The notes under the pieces: model-generated
Told to the model about the DNA's origin: nothing
Database searches by the model: none
What the model saw: the letters and a program-made list of their open reading frames with translations, nothing else
Source of the DNA: Muricea muricata
Taxonomy: Eukaryota; Cnidaria; Anthozoa; Malacalcyonacea; Plexauridae
Direction: 5' to 3'
Length of the DNA stretch: 64,000 nt
NCBI GenBank assembly: GCA_963855995.1
Contig: OY979718.1
Location: forward strand, 31,748,982 to 31,812,981
In this document: positions 1 through 10,584 of the stretch, one piece after another
How positions within the stretch are numbered: the first letter of the stretch is position 1
Layout of the letters: each line of letters begins with the position of its first letter
Translations under genes and position numbers: made by a program

Positions 1-2799
1 CGAGCTAAGTCACGAAATAAACAGACATGCAGAATATAACCAGCAGTCTGTTATAGCGTTATGTAAACAAACGCTTTAATTAAGTTTCCTTTATGTTTTG
101 CATCATTGCATGGTGATTATCAATCAAAGTATAATTTTGTAGAAAATTAAATTTATAATTTATGTCATTTATGTATAATTAAAATTTATAATTTTGGGGC
201 AGAAAACCTTCGTAGTGTTTCGACAAAATTATACTTTAAACACTTTAATTTTGTACATTTTGAACTTCAAAATTTGTAAATTATGCCTCTAATGTACTGT
301 AAATATTAATAACTGAAGAACACTATTTTAGCTTGCTTGATATAAACGAAAGTCTCCATCAGGAAATTAAGTTGGATAGAAACGAAATTTGGGTTATCCC
401 CAATCTCAGTATACATTATCTTTAAATTTTAACCTCAAAACGGCAATATTTTTTTTGATTTTCGCTTTCTCTTTGGACAACCGAACTATTAGCCGACGAA
501 TTGTATCCAAGGACCAAGACGGGAGACTGTAGAACTTGCGACAAATATCTGTCTAAATTTAGGTGGGAAAATGAAGGAAAATTAACCCACAGCGAAAACC
601 ACGATAATAAATGAACGGGAAGACCAGAGTGGTCGATGCGGGACTTTATTCTTTAAGGCAAGTAGAAGGAATTATTTTGTATTTAGTCTGATAAGTTTAA
701 AACGAAAAGGTTGGATGCAAACGTTTAGAAGGATGAATTCTTAAGTCCTCTTGTGTTAAATTTGTGATTGATTTTCTACAACAGGCTACAGTGTTTCTAA
801 AAAACTTTGCATGCCTTGAGATTTGTTGGAGATAATATATATCAAATATCACCTCGCAGAAATTTGGAGCTAGTAATCCACAGGTTTTTTGATACTTTTT
901 GCTGTGGATTTCGCCTTCTGTTTCATATGAACAGTTGATTAACAAAGGTTTTAAATAGTTCCATCACTTTTTCATACCAATAAAAAGGAGGAAATGTAGA
1001 AATAACACGGAAAATTTGCAAACAATTGGCCTTAATACTAACAGAGCCCCTAGAAAAGGTCAAACATAAAAAAATTGTGCAGAAGATTAAAGCAAAACCG
1101 AATTTATAAAATTGCGGGGGAAAATGCACGCCAGGAAAAATGATTATTTTCCAGTTTTTGTTAGAATCGTTATAAAGAATAGATAGCGAGTACAGTAGCC
1201 AATTGAACCACAACAGTACAAGATTAGTTCAAGGCAGCATTCTACTAATTATAACTAGTATAAACATTTTCAAACTAATTATAAGTTAATATATACATTC
1301 TTATACAAATCTTCCCACATCCTGTCGATTTTGTTGCCAAGAGCGATGATTGCGTCCATCTTATCCCGACTTTGCAATATAAACATCTTTCTTTAATGCA
1401 ACTATACCTCTAATTTAGAACGTAAATTTTATTGACATAAACTCAATGACCTATTTGAGACTTAACGACTCCTGCTTTCAAGCTCGCATGTACAGCGCTG
1501 AGCATGTAACATTTGACACATTATAACATTTTCGCGGGCATCATCTCTGAGTGCGAGCGAGCAATCACAGATGCCGCGATCAACCTACTTTAAATTTTAC
1601 GCTACGAAATTACCCAAGAGGCTAAAGAATCCAAGGAAAGCCAGAAAAATTAATGTTTTGTTGCAGTTTCACATACACTGGTTGCATGGCAACAAAATTG
1701 CATGTAGTCTCTCAATATTATGTGTGAACTATGAACTCGAAATATTTTACACAGTATATGATATAACAAAACACATACCGCACTGAGCTATAAAAGTCAA
1801 AAAGTCTTTCATTTGAAGCTGCATATTATTAAAGTAGTAATAGTCTTATTCTAGCGGTAATAACAAAAACGCATATAACATCTCTCGCACCGGGATAGTC
1901 CGGCCCAGAGCCACAGCGGACAGTACATCTACGATCAACAAGAGTGTACATTATAGATTATAGTTTTTTTCTGACCTTTTTTTCGGTTCGCATTCTCTCC
2001 AAGGCGGCATATTGTTTATCCAATACTCTCTGTCGTCTTTGGGCCTCCATATGGTATGCGATGTGACCAGAACTCATATTTATTCTCCTAACTGTGTTGA
2101 GTTTTGTAGTTGGGCTTCAGCGCTTCTGTTTATGTTGCGAGGAGTCTTGGCTTCGAGCTGCTATCGACTTCCTCTTATGTCGCGAGTTAATGCGAAATAT
2201 GTGGGGAGACCATGCGGTGATGCAGATGTAAACAGTACGATGTTAGGCAATTAAACCGACGTAGTAATAAATGCTCGTTATTAGACAAGCTAGGCATTAT
2301 TATTATAATTAACATACGATAGTTAATGTCAATGGCAAATAATGATGTCACATCCAGCAGACTTGAGTAAATATTTTCGGGCTCTCTCAAATTCAGACAG
2401 CAATTTGAAACCGATTCAACATTGTCATCTCATGTGTAACTTATTTTTGAAGGTTAAGAAGAGGAAATTGCACGAAGATATTACCATATTAATTTTCTGT
2501 ATTGTTCCAAAAAAAACCACGATGCTCCTCTTTTTGTGACTTCATTGCGAGACAAAGCAAGAAATTTGTCACAAAATTTTTAGAAACATGTCATTCCTTT
2601 TAATAAAAATGTTTTAGTGATGAAGACAAAAACTTCGTTTGCCCTAAAAGTGCTGAAACAAAACTAATCAATGGTTATGACTTGGTTATAACTTGTATAT
2701 CCGTGGGTCAAGTAATATGGCACTTGCAATTTGAGCCTCCACGTTCTTCGCATGTTTCGATGACGGAAAGCTTGCAACTTAATTAAAAGGCGCTGTTAT
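1..2799. other. AT-rich intergenic sequence, no supported gene
   Basis: I see only short chance reading frames on both strands, with no splice-consistent coding run, no recognisable protein motif and no clear terminal repeats. Nothing else can be supported here. Confidence 0.6.
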
Positions 2800-3560
2800 A
2801 AGCCCGTTTTCCACTTCAACAGTATCGTATAGCATACTCTGCTCTGTCCATATTATTAGTTCGGCCTGAGTGTTCACGAAACAATGAAATACGCTACGTT
2901 TCGCTACGATTATTAAAGTGGAAAACGAGCTTAAGCTCCGTTTTCCACTGGACGAATTTGTTCGCGCGACGCAAAAACAAGAATTCTGCAGCGTAATTGG
3001 TTAAAATTGGTGGGCGAAAAAGGCCCGGTCAGGGGGCATAAGGAATGCTTAATACCCTATATTTTGCGATATTGATCCCAATATAACTAAATTTGGGAAA
3101 ACCTTGTTACTAGATACCCAAAATATTAGGCAATATATGTACTTATAATACTAATAATATACATTGTATACTTGAATAGGATACCAAATACCCATGATCA
3201 CAATCTAGTATACCTAAAATGATATACTCAGGATTCGGTGCGGGCCTACACTGTGCAACGTTTCTAAGCAGAGGCTAGGAACTATATATATTTTCAAACA
3301 GCGCGTTTTCATTGGCTGCTCAACGGAAATATTGCGAGAGTTGCAAGAGGGACGTTACACTGTGCAACGCCAAAGAAATGCGCTGCAGCAATGGTTGCGA
3401 AAAGCGGAACCTCATTTTACTTCGTACAATGCTAGCTTCTTGCAACAAAAACGTTGCGTTACGCGACGTTATGCTTGCATGTTACATCTTGCAATTTGTA
3501 CACTGTTTTAAGGATTCCCAAAATTCAATAATCAGAAAATATTTATGATTGACAGGTTTA
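2800..3560. repeat. Foldback (MITE-like) repeats
   Basis: At 2800-2932 an inverted repeat begins AGCCCGTTTTCCACTT and ends AAGTGGAAAACGAGCTT. A second similar end starts directly after it (AAGCTCCGTTTTCCACTGG from 2933). At 3250-3500 the words ACTGTGCAACG and GTTGCG occur repeatedly in both orientations. This looks like two adjacent short non-autonomous DNA transposons. The small reading frames inside them show no family resemblance and I do not treat them as genes. Superfamily unresolved. Confidence 0.45.
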
Positions 3561-3904
3561 TGAAGTATGTGGTGATATGACTTGACGAAGCTTGCAGTAT
3601 ATTTAAAGTTAAAGTTCTGTACACTAATTACTGTGGTGGTATTGGTTGCATCAGAAAAATTTACATTGCATGCATGTATAACAATTCTTGCAGTCACAAG
3701 GAAAGACTTTCTCTTCAAGACATTTGCTGATCACGTCAAAAAAACCCCCAGGTACGTGAACTTGTTGACATTACTTCCACTTGATGTATATACTTTACAG
3801 CTGTACGAGACAGCAAACTCGGAGATTTTTTTTTTTAATTTTTATTTTTACATGAATATATATAAAAACGTGAGATTATGGTTAAAAATTAAAATTAAAA
3901 GTAT

Positions 3905-4267
3905 CTAAAAAATATCTGCGACATTAACATTTACATTAAAATCATCTTCAAAATCATTAGTGTTCTTAAAGGGCCTTCTGGATCCCCTAACACAGATGTT
4001 CACTGATCTTAAAATCTCAAAGGATAAACGTGTTCTAAGCCATGAAATGACTGCGTGGTAAGGTTCCCCGTCCTTTCTTGAAAGCTTATCAGCAAGGTGC
4101 TTCAGGAACATTTGGCATTCTATTCCCATACCTCCATTTGTACCAAGAACCAATGGCGTGAACGTCCCCATTTCCACGTCTAGTACTCGCTGCTGATATT
4201 TTCTCTTCTTCTCGTTCTCGTGCTCTTTATAGATGGCAATCGTGGGTTTGTTCTGGTTACACTCGGA
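3905..4267 (-). pseudogene. C-terminal remnant of a retroelement (reverse-transcriptase-type) ORF
   Basis: Read on the minus strand, an open frame runs about 120 codons through KHENEKKRKYQQRVLDVE, GTFTPLVLGTNGGMG and HAVISWLRTRLSFEILRSV to a stop at 3905. From memory, this kind of sequence (YxQR...VE.GxFTPLV...GGMG.EC...WLRT..SFxLLRS) ends the reverse-transcriptase ORFs of many cnidarian retroelements. Upstream of about 4290 I cannot follow the frame, so only the 3' tail of the ORF survives. It lies about 480 bp outside the Polinton-like insertion and is unrelated to it. The exact clade (LINE or other) is not determinable here. Confidence 0.5.
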
Positions 4268-4326
4268 GATTAAACACAGGGTACGAGGCTGACGAGACAG
4301 CCGAAAACAGCAACAATATTCCAGAA

Positions 4327-4560
4327 CAGGGGCCGGTTGTATTAGCTTAAACGTGGCATAAGTGAAATTTAAAAATCACTTTTACACCTAGTACGGAACA
4401 GAAATTTTGAGTTTAATGGAATAAATATTTAGTTTTATATATAATTGTTCTTCTCAGGTCAAATAACTTTAGCTGGTTTGTTTCTACAACATGCAAACTT
4501 GTTCTATATTTTTGATTTATCCACCGTTTAAGCTAAACGCCATTGATACAACCGGCCCCT
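4327..4560. repeat. Short inverted-repeat element (MITE) with GGGGCCGGTTGTAT ends
   Basis: The left end reads AGGGGCCGGTTGTATTAGC and the right end reads GATACAACCGGCCCCT, its near reverse complement, about 230 bp apart. The interior is AT-rich with no coding potential. I could not identify a convincing target-site duplication, so the superfamily is open. Confidence 0.5.
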
Positions 4561-4751
4561 AAACTGCTAAATTTTTTATTCTCGAGCAGAATTACTAAAT
4601 TTTCAGACTTGTTCGAGTAATAGACACTCGCATACCTGAACAATGCGGAACAATAAAATAAATAACTACTTAATAATTTAATTAACTACATCTAACAACA
4701 CTAACATTACCAAACTGAATGCTGAAATTTTAAGTGCATACGTGCGATATG

Positions 4752-4757
4752 TACCTA
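4752..4757. repeat. Left copy of 6-bp target-site duplication TACCTA
   Basis: TACCTA directly precedes the terminal AGTAGTAATATAGG and recurs in direct orientation at 14477-14482 right after the complementary terminus. The flanks beyond it differ (left ...GCGATATG, right TGATTAGT...), as expected of a genuine insertion. A 6-bp duplication is the Polinton/Maverick hallmark. Confidence 0.85.
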
Positions 4758-5385
4758 AGTAGTAATATAGGTACCGATCGACCCCCTTTTTTAGGGGTGT
4801 GCAGGGATGTGCGGAGGGGTGTGCAGAAAGGGGTGTGCAGGGATGTGCAGAGGGGTGTGCAGGGATGTGCAGAGGGGTGTGCAGGGATGTGCAGAGGGGT
4901 GTGCACAATGCGTTACGTACACAAGCCGTTACGTGCACCCCGTGACGTACGCTATAGTCGCGCGCTCTGATTGGTTAATGGTTGGCGTACGTATGCCCCG
5001 TGACGTACACCCCGTGACGTACGCCATAGCTATGCTCTGGTTGGTCAAACAGCGTACGTACTCCCCGTGACGTACACCCCGTGACGTACACTATAGCCGC
5101 GCTCTGATTGGTTAAAACGGCGTACGTATGCCCCGTGACGTACGCCATAGCCGTGCTCTGATTTGTTAAAACAGCGTACGTATGCCCCGTGACGTACGCT
5201 ATAGCCGCGCTCTGGTTGGTTAAAACAGCGTACGTATGCCCCGTGACGTACGCTATAGTCGCGCTCTGATTGGTTAAAACAGCGTACGTATACCCCGTGA
5301 CGTACGCTATAGTCGCGCTCTGGTTGGTTAAAACAGTGTACGTATACCCCGTGACGTACGCCATAGGCGCGCTCTTTTGCCAACA
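4758..5385 (+). repeat. Left terminal repeat region with two tandem arrays
   Basis: Positions 4795-4906 hold about five copies of a roughly 20-bp unit, GTGTGCAGGGATGTGCAGAG, with slight variation. Positions 4910-5385 hold about eight copies of a module of 54 bp or slightly more. Each module contains CGTACGTA, CCCCGTGACGTACG, a CTATAG or CCATAG word, and GCGCTCTGATTGGTTAA. The TGACGT core resembles a CRE/ATF site and ATTGG is an inverted CCAAT box, so the array resembles a clustered promoter or enhancer. Tandem repeats inside terminal repeats are common in Polintons. The function is inferred from motif resemblance only. Confidence 0.7.
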
Positions 5386-5614
5386 TGATCTGATATGTCG
5401 CACCAAGAAAGTGAAGAAAGAGGGTCCTAATCAGGATCGTTTATTCTATTGTTGTCCTCATCCAAGAGAAAGTGCTTGTGACTTCTTTGAGTGGAAACCT
5501 GACGAAGACCCCCTTGAGCCAGGTTGTGTTTGTCTGTTTAGTATGCCACCATCTTACCGATATACAGTGAGAAAGACAGGGGAGACATTTACTAGTAAGG
5601 AAACGGATTCGTAA
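5372..5614 (+). CDS. GRF-type zinc finger ORF (left arm), frameshifted at its 3' end
   Basis: The frame contains CQH...C...KKEGPNQDRLFYCCPHP, a further Cys and CDFFEW. That order (CxH, C, GPN.xR.FY.C, C.FFEW) is the zf-GRF nucleic-acid-binding finger found in NEIL3, APE2, TOP3A and many repair or replication proteins. The open frame extends upstream to 5270 through the terminal array, but that part is translated repeat and the true start is unclear. The frame stops at 5614. A neighbouring frame stays open from about 5601 to a stop near 5685 (the KKAYDEFLRQKEIGELIQDL stretch), suggesting a frameshift near 5600. Position next to the terminus suggests a small element-encoded DNA-binding protein. 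That role is inference. Confidence 0.6.
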   Translation, partial: LFCQHDLICRTKKVKKEGPNQDRLFYCCPHPRESACDFFEWKPDEDPLEPGCVCLFSMPPSYRYTVRKTGETFTSKETDS

Positions 5615-6384
5615 GAAAGCGTATGACGAATTCCTTCGACAAAAGGAAATCGGTGAACTGATTCAGGACTTACAGATCTACTAATAACTATAACAAAAGT
5701 GTGACTGTACATATAATTAAATGAACTTAAACATATAACTAAATATTGTTAAACACAAAACCAAATAAAATAGTTTTTGTAAAAGTCCCGTGGAGGGACA
5801 AATTGTGTCCCGCAAGTCCCGCAAAGTGATATTAGGTTTTGCAAAAGTCCCGTGGAGGGACACAAAGTCCCGTGGAGGGACAAATTAAGTCCCGCGAGTC
5901 CCGTTTCAGCAAAACAAACCAATGCCCGCTCACGAACTCGATTCTATTATTGTCCAAAACCACATATATCGTGTTATATGATCCCCCGTGTTGTCAAGGT
6001 TTTATTCGCCTCGGGCAAAGTAAATAAGACACAGATGGTGATAACACGCACACATGTTAGTTGTTGAAAAGATATATTCACAAAATAGCTATTTACAGAT
6101 CAAATATCTAATGGAATGGTTGCAACACCGTCTTCCAAAACTTTACGTTTTGGATAAAAATAACTAAAAGCGTTTTTAACTTGAACATATGTGCACATTG
6201 TATTGTTCATAACTCTGAATCCCCTATTTACACCCGACCCACTACGTTTACTTAAAATTACATCTAAATATTTATCTTTATTAATAACATTATTCTTTTT
6301 GTTAACCCCTTTGCAACTAAATTTGTCTTTCCCATCCCCAAAACAATAATACGTTTTACTACATAGACTAATTATCCCATCCCC
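5491..6384 (+). repeat. Tandem unit 1 (894 bp), left arm
   Basis: The unit runs from GTGGAAACCTGACGAAG (the GRF ORF tail) to CCCATCCCC. It contains the end of the GRF ORF, a non-coding part with several GTCCC...GGGAC hairpins, and on the minus strand a truncated C-terminal PolB segment that breaks at its EGDG-like stretch. The junction with the next unit fuses broken PolB to the GRF ORF tail, so the repeat arose by duplication across these two convergent genes. Confidence 0.8.
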
Positions 6385-7278
6385 GTGGAAACCTGACGAA
6401 GACCCCCTTGAGCCAGGTTGTGTTTGTCTGTTTAGTATGCCACCATCTTACCGATATACAGTGAGAAAGACAGAGGAGACATTTACTTGTAAGGAAACGG
6501 ATTCGTAAGAAAGCGTATGACGAATTCCTTCGGCAAAAGGAAATCGGTGAACTGATTCAGGACTTACAGATCTACTAATAACTATAACAAAAGTGTAACT
6601 GTACATATAATTAAATGAACTTAAACATATAACTAAATATTGTTAAACACAAAACCAAATAAAATAGTTTTTGTAAAAGTCCCGTGGAGGGACAAATTGT
6701 GTCCCGCAAGTCCCGCAAAGTGATATTAGGTTTTGCAAAAGTCCCGTGGAGGGACACAAAGTCCCGTGGAGGGACAAATTAAGTCCCGCGAGTCCCGTTT
6801 CAGCAAAACAAACCAATGCCCGCTCACGAACTCGATTCTATTATTGTCCAAAACCACATATATCGTGTTATATGATCCCCCGTGTTGTCAAGGTTTTATT
6901 CGCCTCGGGCAAAGTAAATAAGACACAGATGGTGATAACACGCACACATGTTAGTTGTTGAAAAGATATATTCACAAAATAGCTATTTACAGATCAAATA
7001 TCTAATGGAATGGTTGCAACACCGTCTTCCAAAACTTTACGTTTTGGATAAAAATAACTAAAAGCGTTTTTAACTTGAACATATGTGCACATTGTATTGT
7101 TCATAACTCTGAATCCCCTATTTACACCCGACCCACTACGTTTACTTAAAATTACATCTAAATATTTATCTTTATTAATAACATTATTCTTTTTGTTAAC
7201 CCCTTTGCAACTAAATTTGTCTTTCCCATCCCCAAAACAATAATACGTTTTACTACATAGACTAATTATCCCATCCCC
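6385..7278 (+). repeat. Tandem unit 2 (894 bp), left arm
   Basis: Nearly identical to unit 1. It shares the longer GTCCCGCAAGTCCCGCAAAGTG variant of the hairpin region and has small differences such as GACAGAGGAG in place of GACAGGGGAG. Confidence 0.8.
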
Positions 7279-8163
7279 GTGGAAACCTGACGAAGACCCC
7301 CTTGAGCCAGGTTGTGTTTGTCTGTTTAGTATGCCACCATCTTACCGATATACAGTGAGAAAGACAGAGGAGACATTTACTTGTAAGGAAACGGATTCGT
7401 AAGAAAGCGTATGACGAATTCCTTCGGCAAAAGGAAATCGGTGAACTGATTCAGGACTTACAGATCTACTAATAACTATAACAAAAGTGTAACTGTACAT
7501 ATAATTAAATGAACTTAAACATATAACTAAATATTGTTAAACACAAAACCAAATAAAATAGTTTTTGTAAAAGTCCCGTGGAGGGACAAATTGTGTCCCG
7601 CAAAGTGATATTAGGTTTTGCAAAAGTCCCGTGGAGGGACACAAAGTCCCGTGGAGGGACAAATTAAGTCCCGCGAGTCCCGTTTCAGCAAAACAAACCA
7701 ATGCCCGCTCACGAACTCGATTCTATTATTGTCCAAAACCACATATATCGTGTTATATGATCCCCCGTGTTGTCAAGGTTTTATTCGCCTCGGGCAAAGT
7801 AAATAAGACACAGATGGTGATAACACGCACACATGTTAGTTGTTGAAAAGATATATTCACAAAATAGCTATTTACAGATCAAATATCTAATGGAATGGTT
7901 GCAACACCGTCTTCCAAAACTTTACGTTTTGGATAAAAATAACTAAAAGCGTTTTTAACTTGAACATATGTGCACATTGTATTGTTCATAACTCTGAATC
8001 CCCTATTTACACCCGACCCACTACGTTTACTTAAAATTACATCTAAATATTTATCTTTATTAATAACATTATTCTTTTTGTTAACCCCTTTGCAACTAAA
8101 TTTGTCTTTCCCATCCCCAAAACAATAATACGTTTTACTACATAGACTAATTATCCCATCCCC
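7279..8163 (+). repeat. Tandem unit 3 (885 bp), left arm
   Basis: Same content as unit 2 but lacking 9 bp in the hairpin cluster (GTCCCGCAAAGTG instead of GTCCCGCAAGTCCCGCAAAGTG), which explains the 885 versus 894 bp length. Confidence 0.8.
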
Positions 8164-9048
8164 GTGGAAACCTGACGAAGACCCCCTTGAGCCAGGTTGT
8201 GTTTGTCTGTTTAGTATGCCACCATCTTACCGATATACAGTGAGAAAGACAGAGGAGACATTTACTTGTAAGGAAACGGATTCGTAAGAAAGCGTATGAC
8301 GAATTCCTTCGGCAAAAGGAAATCGGTGAACTGATTCAGGACTTACAGATCTACTAATAACTATAACAAAAGTGTAACTGTACATATAATTAAATGAACT
8401 TAAACATATAACTAAATATTGTTAAACACAAAACCAAATAAAATAGTTTTTGTAAAAGTCCCGTGGAGGGACAAATTGTGTCCCGCAAAGTGATATTAGG
8501 TTTTGCAAAAGTCTCGTGGAGGGACACAAAGTCCCGTGGAGGGACAAATTAAGTCCCGCGAGTCCCGTTTCAGCAAAACAAACCAATGCCCGCTCACGAA
8601 CTCGATTCTATTATTGTCCAAAACCACATATATCGTGTTATATGATCCCCCGTGTTGTCAAGGTTTTATTCGCCTCGGGCAAAGTGAATAAGACACAGAT
8701 GGTAATAACACGCACACATGTTAGTTGTTGAAAAGATATATTCACAAAATAGCTATTTACAGATCAAATATCTAATGGAATGGTTGCAACACCGTCTTCC
8801 AAAACTTTACGTTTTGGATAAAAATAACTAAAAGCGTTTTTAACTTGAACATATGTGCACATTGTATTGTTCATAACTCTGAATCCCCTATTTACACCCG
8901 ACCCACTACGTTTACTTAAAATTACATCTAAATATTTATCTTTATTAATAACATTATTCTTTTTGTTAACCCCTTTGCAACTAAATTTGTCTTTCCCATC
9001 TTCAAAACAATAATACGTTTTACTACATAGACTAATTATCCCATCCCC
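8164..9048 (+). repeat. Tandem unit 4 (885 bp), left arm, joined to intact PolB C-terminal segment
   Basis: The innermost unit has the short hairpin variant. Beyond CCCATCCCC it continues into CTTCCCACTC, so its minus-strand PolB segment is not cut. It is therefore the ancestral copy from which units 1-3 were duplicated. Confidence 0.75.
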
Positions 9049-9090
9049 TTCCCACTCTACTTTAAGTAATCCCGGCGTTCTCTTATCCAT
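8764..9090 (-). pseudogene. C-terminal segment of protein-primed type B DNA polymerase, left arm
   Basis: The minus-strand frame of 108 codons starts at an ATG created at the rearrangement junction. It includes KRTPGLLKVEWEGDG, CSKTYYCF, KGVNKKNN, GSGVNRGFRV, FSYFYPKRKVLEDG and a stop at 8764. These match, from memory, the C-terminal (thumb-side) part of PolB from Polinton/adintovirus-type elements in marine invertebrates. The upstream palm is missing here: at 9090/9091 the sequence switches to a differently oriented segment. In tandem units 1-3 this same segment is cut even shorter. It cannot encode a working polymerase. Confidence 0.7.
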
Positions 9091-10440
9091 CGACTATTTG
9101 GTGGAAATTAGCCAGGAAAGCTATTCGCTATTGTTGGACCGTTTCTCTCATGTATTCGACCAAATCAGTCAACGAATAGTGAACGATGAGGTATGTTGTG
9201 CGTTTGACCACCTAGGTATTTTCGAGACTTGTACTTATTACTATTATGACTATTTAGGTGTGTGCTGAAAGTGGCGATGACGTTGAAGAAATGGTGCAAT
9301 GTCTTCTCACATTGAATCAGGTATAGACCATATTGTTAGTCAACTTGATCTGTGTAGTTCTTGCTCTTATTACTCTTTCTTATTTTTTTTTTTTTTTTTG
9401 CAGGAGACCCAAGATGAAGCGGACGCTAGTCAAGCAAGCGAGGACGAAGTGCATGAGGTAAATAATTTTAGAGGTTTAAAATTCTAGTCATGGTTTACTT
9501 ATCTTTTCGGGCTTGTGATATATATGTGTAGCATTTTTTTTCCTCCGTTTTTTTCAGGCGAGTGAGAATGAGGAAAGTGGGGAAGAAAATACAATTAAAG
9601 GTTCACCCATTAGAAAAATTGCAAGAAAAACTGGAACTTCATCTCATGGAACTACCTGTTCTGGGCTTCAGTTCCGGAAAGTATGATATCAACGCCGCTA
9701 AAAACCCTTTCTTTGCCCACCTCGTGAAACATGAGCAAGTTAAGTTTGTGATAAAAAGAAACAACAGCCACATGTGTCTCAAGACAATACACTTGAAGTT
9801 TCTCGATATTACAAGCTACTTGGCTCCTGGATTCTCCTACGAACAATTTTTAAAAGCTTACGAGTGCACACAGACCAAAGGGTACTTTCGTCTGACAAAG
9901 TTAAACTTATCCACCTTACCGCCCCCTGAAGCCTTGAATTCAATGCTTTCCAACACCGCCATTTCCGAGGAACAATACGAGTACTGCCAGCGCGTGTGGA
10001 ACGATAACAACATGGAAACGTTTCGTGACTTTTTGGTTTGATATAATAATCTTGATGTCGTTCCCTTCCTCGAGGCTATTGACAAGATGAACAAGTTTTG
10101 GAAGGAGCGAGATATAGACATGTTTAAAGACGGTGTGAGTGTGCCAGGTTTGACGATGAAATATTTATTTTCGAATGTTCTAAACGTGCATTTCTCACTG
10201 TTTAACGAAAAAGACAAAGACTTATACTATACCATGAAAGACAATAACGTCGGTGGCCCAAGTATAATATTTAACCGATACCACGAAACAGACAAAACTT
10301 TTATACGCAACGCAGAAATGGCACGAAAGAAATCTAGAGCCTAAACCATGCAAGAAAGTGGTCGGTTACGACGCCAATGCGCTATACCTCTGGGCGATCA
10401 TGCAATATATGTCAACCGGACAGTTTACGCGACGACTGGA
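9091..10440 (+). pseudogene. Spliced leader and exonuclease-to-palm start of type B DNA polymerase, left arm
   Basis: Small exons with phase-0 GT-AG introns can be read: one ending at 9190, then 9258-9320, 9404-9457 and one from 9558. They encode an acidic stretch (SEDEVHE, ASENEESGEEN). A frame from about 9600 carries polymerase exonuclease motifs: LPVLGFSSGKYDIN (Exo I region), FLDITSYLAPGF (Exo II region) and YNNLDVVPFLEA (Exo III region). GGPSIIFNRYHE and the palm motif VVGYDANALYLWAIMQ follow. Breaks: an in-frame TGA at 10039-10041, a frame change near 10335, and loss of everything after the central fold at about 10440. Both arms carry the same breaks. The leader and exonuclease parts are in different frames near 9600. 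Confidence 0.7.
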
Positions 10441-10584
10441 AGGCGACGAGCTCCAACTCTTTTCTCGGTATTTTTGTACCCATGTCTGATCTTTATCTGT
10501 TGTTGGTGGGCTTGCCATTCCAACCACTCGATCGCCTTTTTACCGCTCCATTGCTTTTTAGAGCCGTCGCTTTCCAGTCGTCGC
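10429..10584. repeat. Centre of the palindrome: loop with 20-bp flanking inverted repeat
   Basis: The left stem GCGACGACTGGAAGGCGACG (10429-10448) and the right stem CGTCGCTTTCCAGTCGTCGC (10565-10584) are reverse complements at 19 of 20 positions. They enclose a 116-bp loop. The axis at 10506.5 matches the mirror coordinates of the inner arms (sum 21013). The loop is PolB sequence in its natural order when read on the minus strand, so the axis was set by a short inverted repeat already present in PolB. Confidence 0.8.

Noticed and set aside
3312-3548. 78-codon frame with several Cys residues
   Set aside because: It lies in a repeat with TGCAACG words in both orientations. Cysteine spacing fits no zinc finger I know.
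4678-5070. His/Pro/Ala-rich and Cys/Gly/Val-rich frames at the left terminus
   Set aside because: They are translations of the 20-bp GTGCAGGGAT array.
4975-5406. Overlapping minus-strand frames rich in TGHTYAVLTNQSA or RHGAYVRCFNQPER
   Set aside because: These are translations of the 54-bp terminal array, open only because the repeat lacks stops.
5839-8731. 62- and 71-codon frames repeated in every tandem unit
   Set aside because: They begin in the GTCCC hairpin cluster and show no domain beyond a weak FYYCPKP echo of a GRF finger. The repetition reflects DNA duplication, not selection that I can see.
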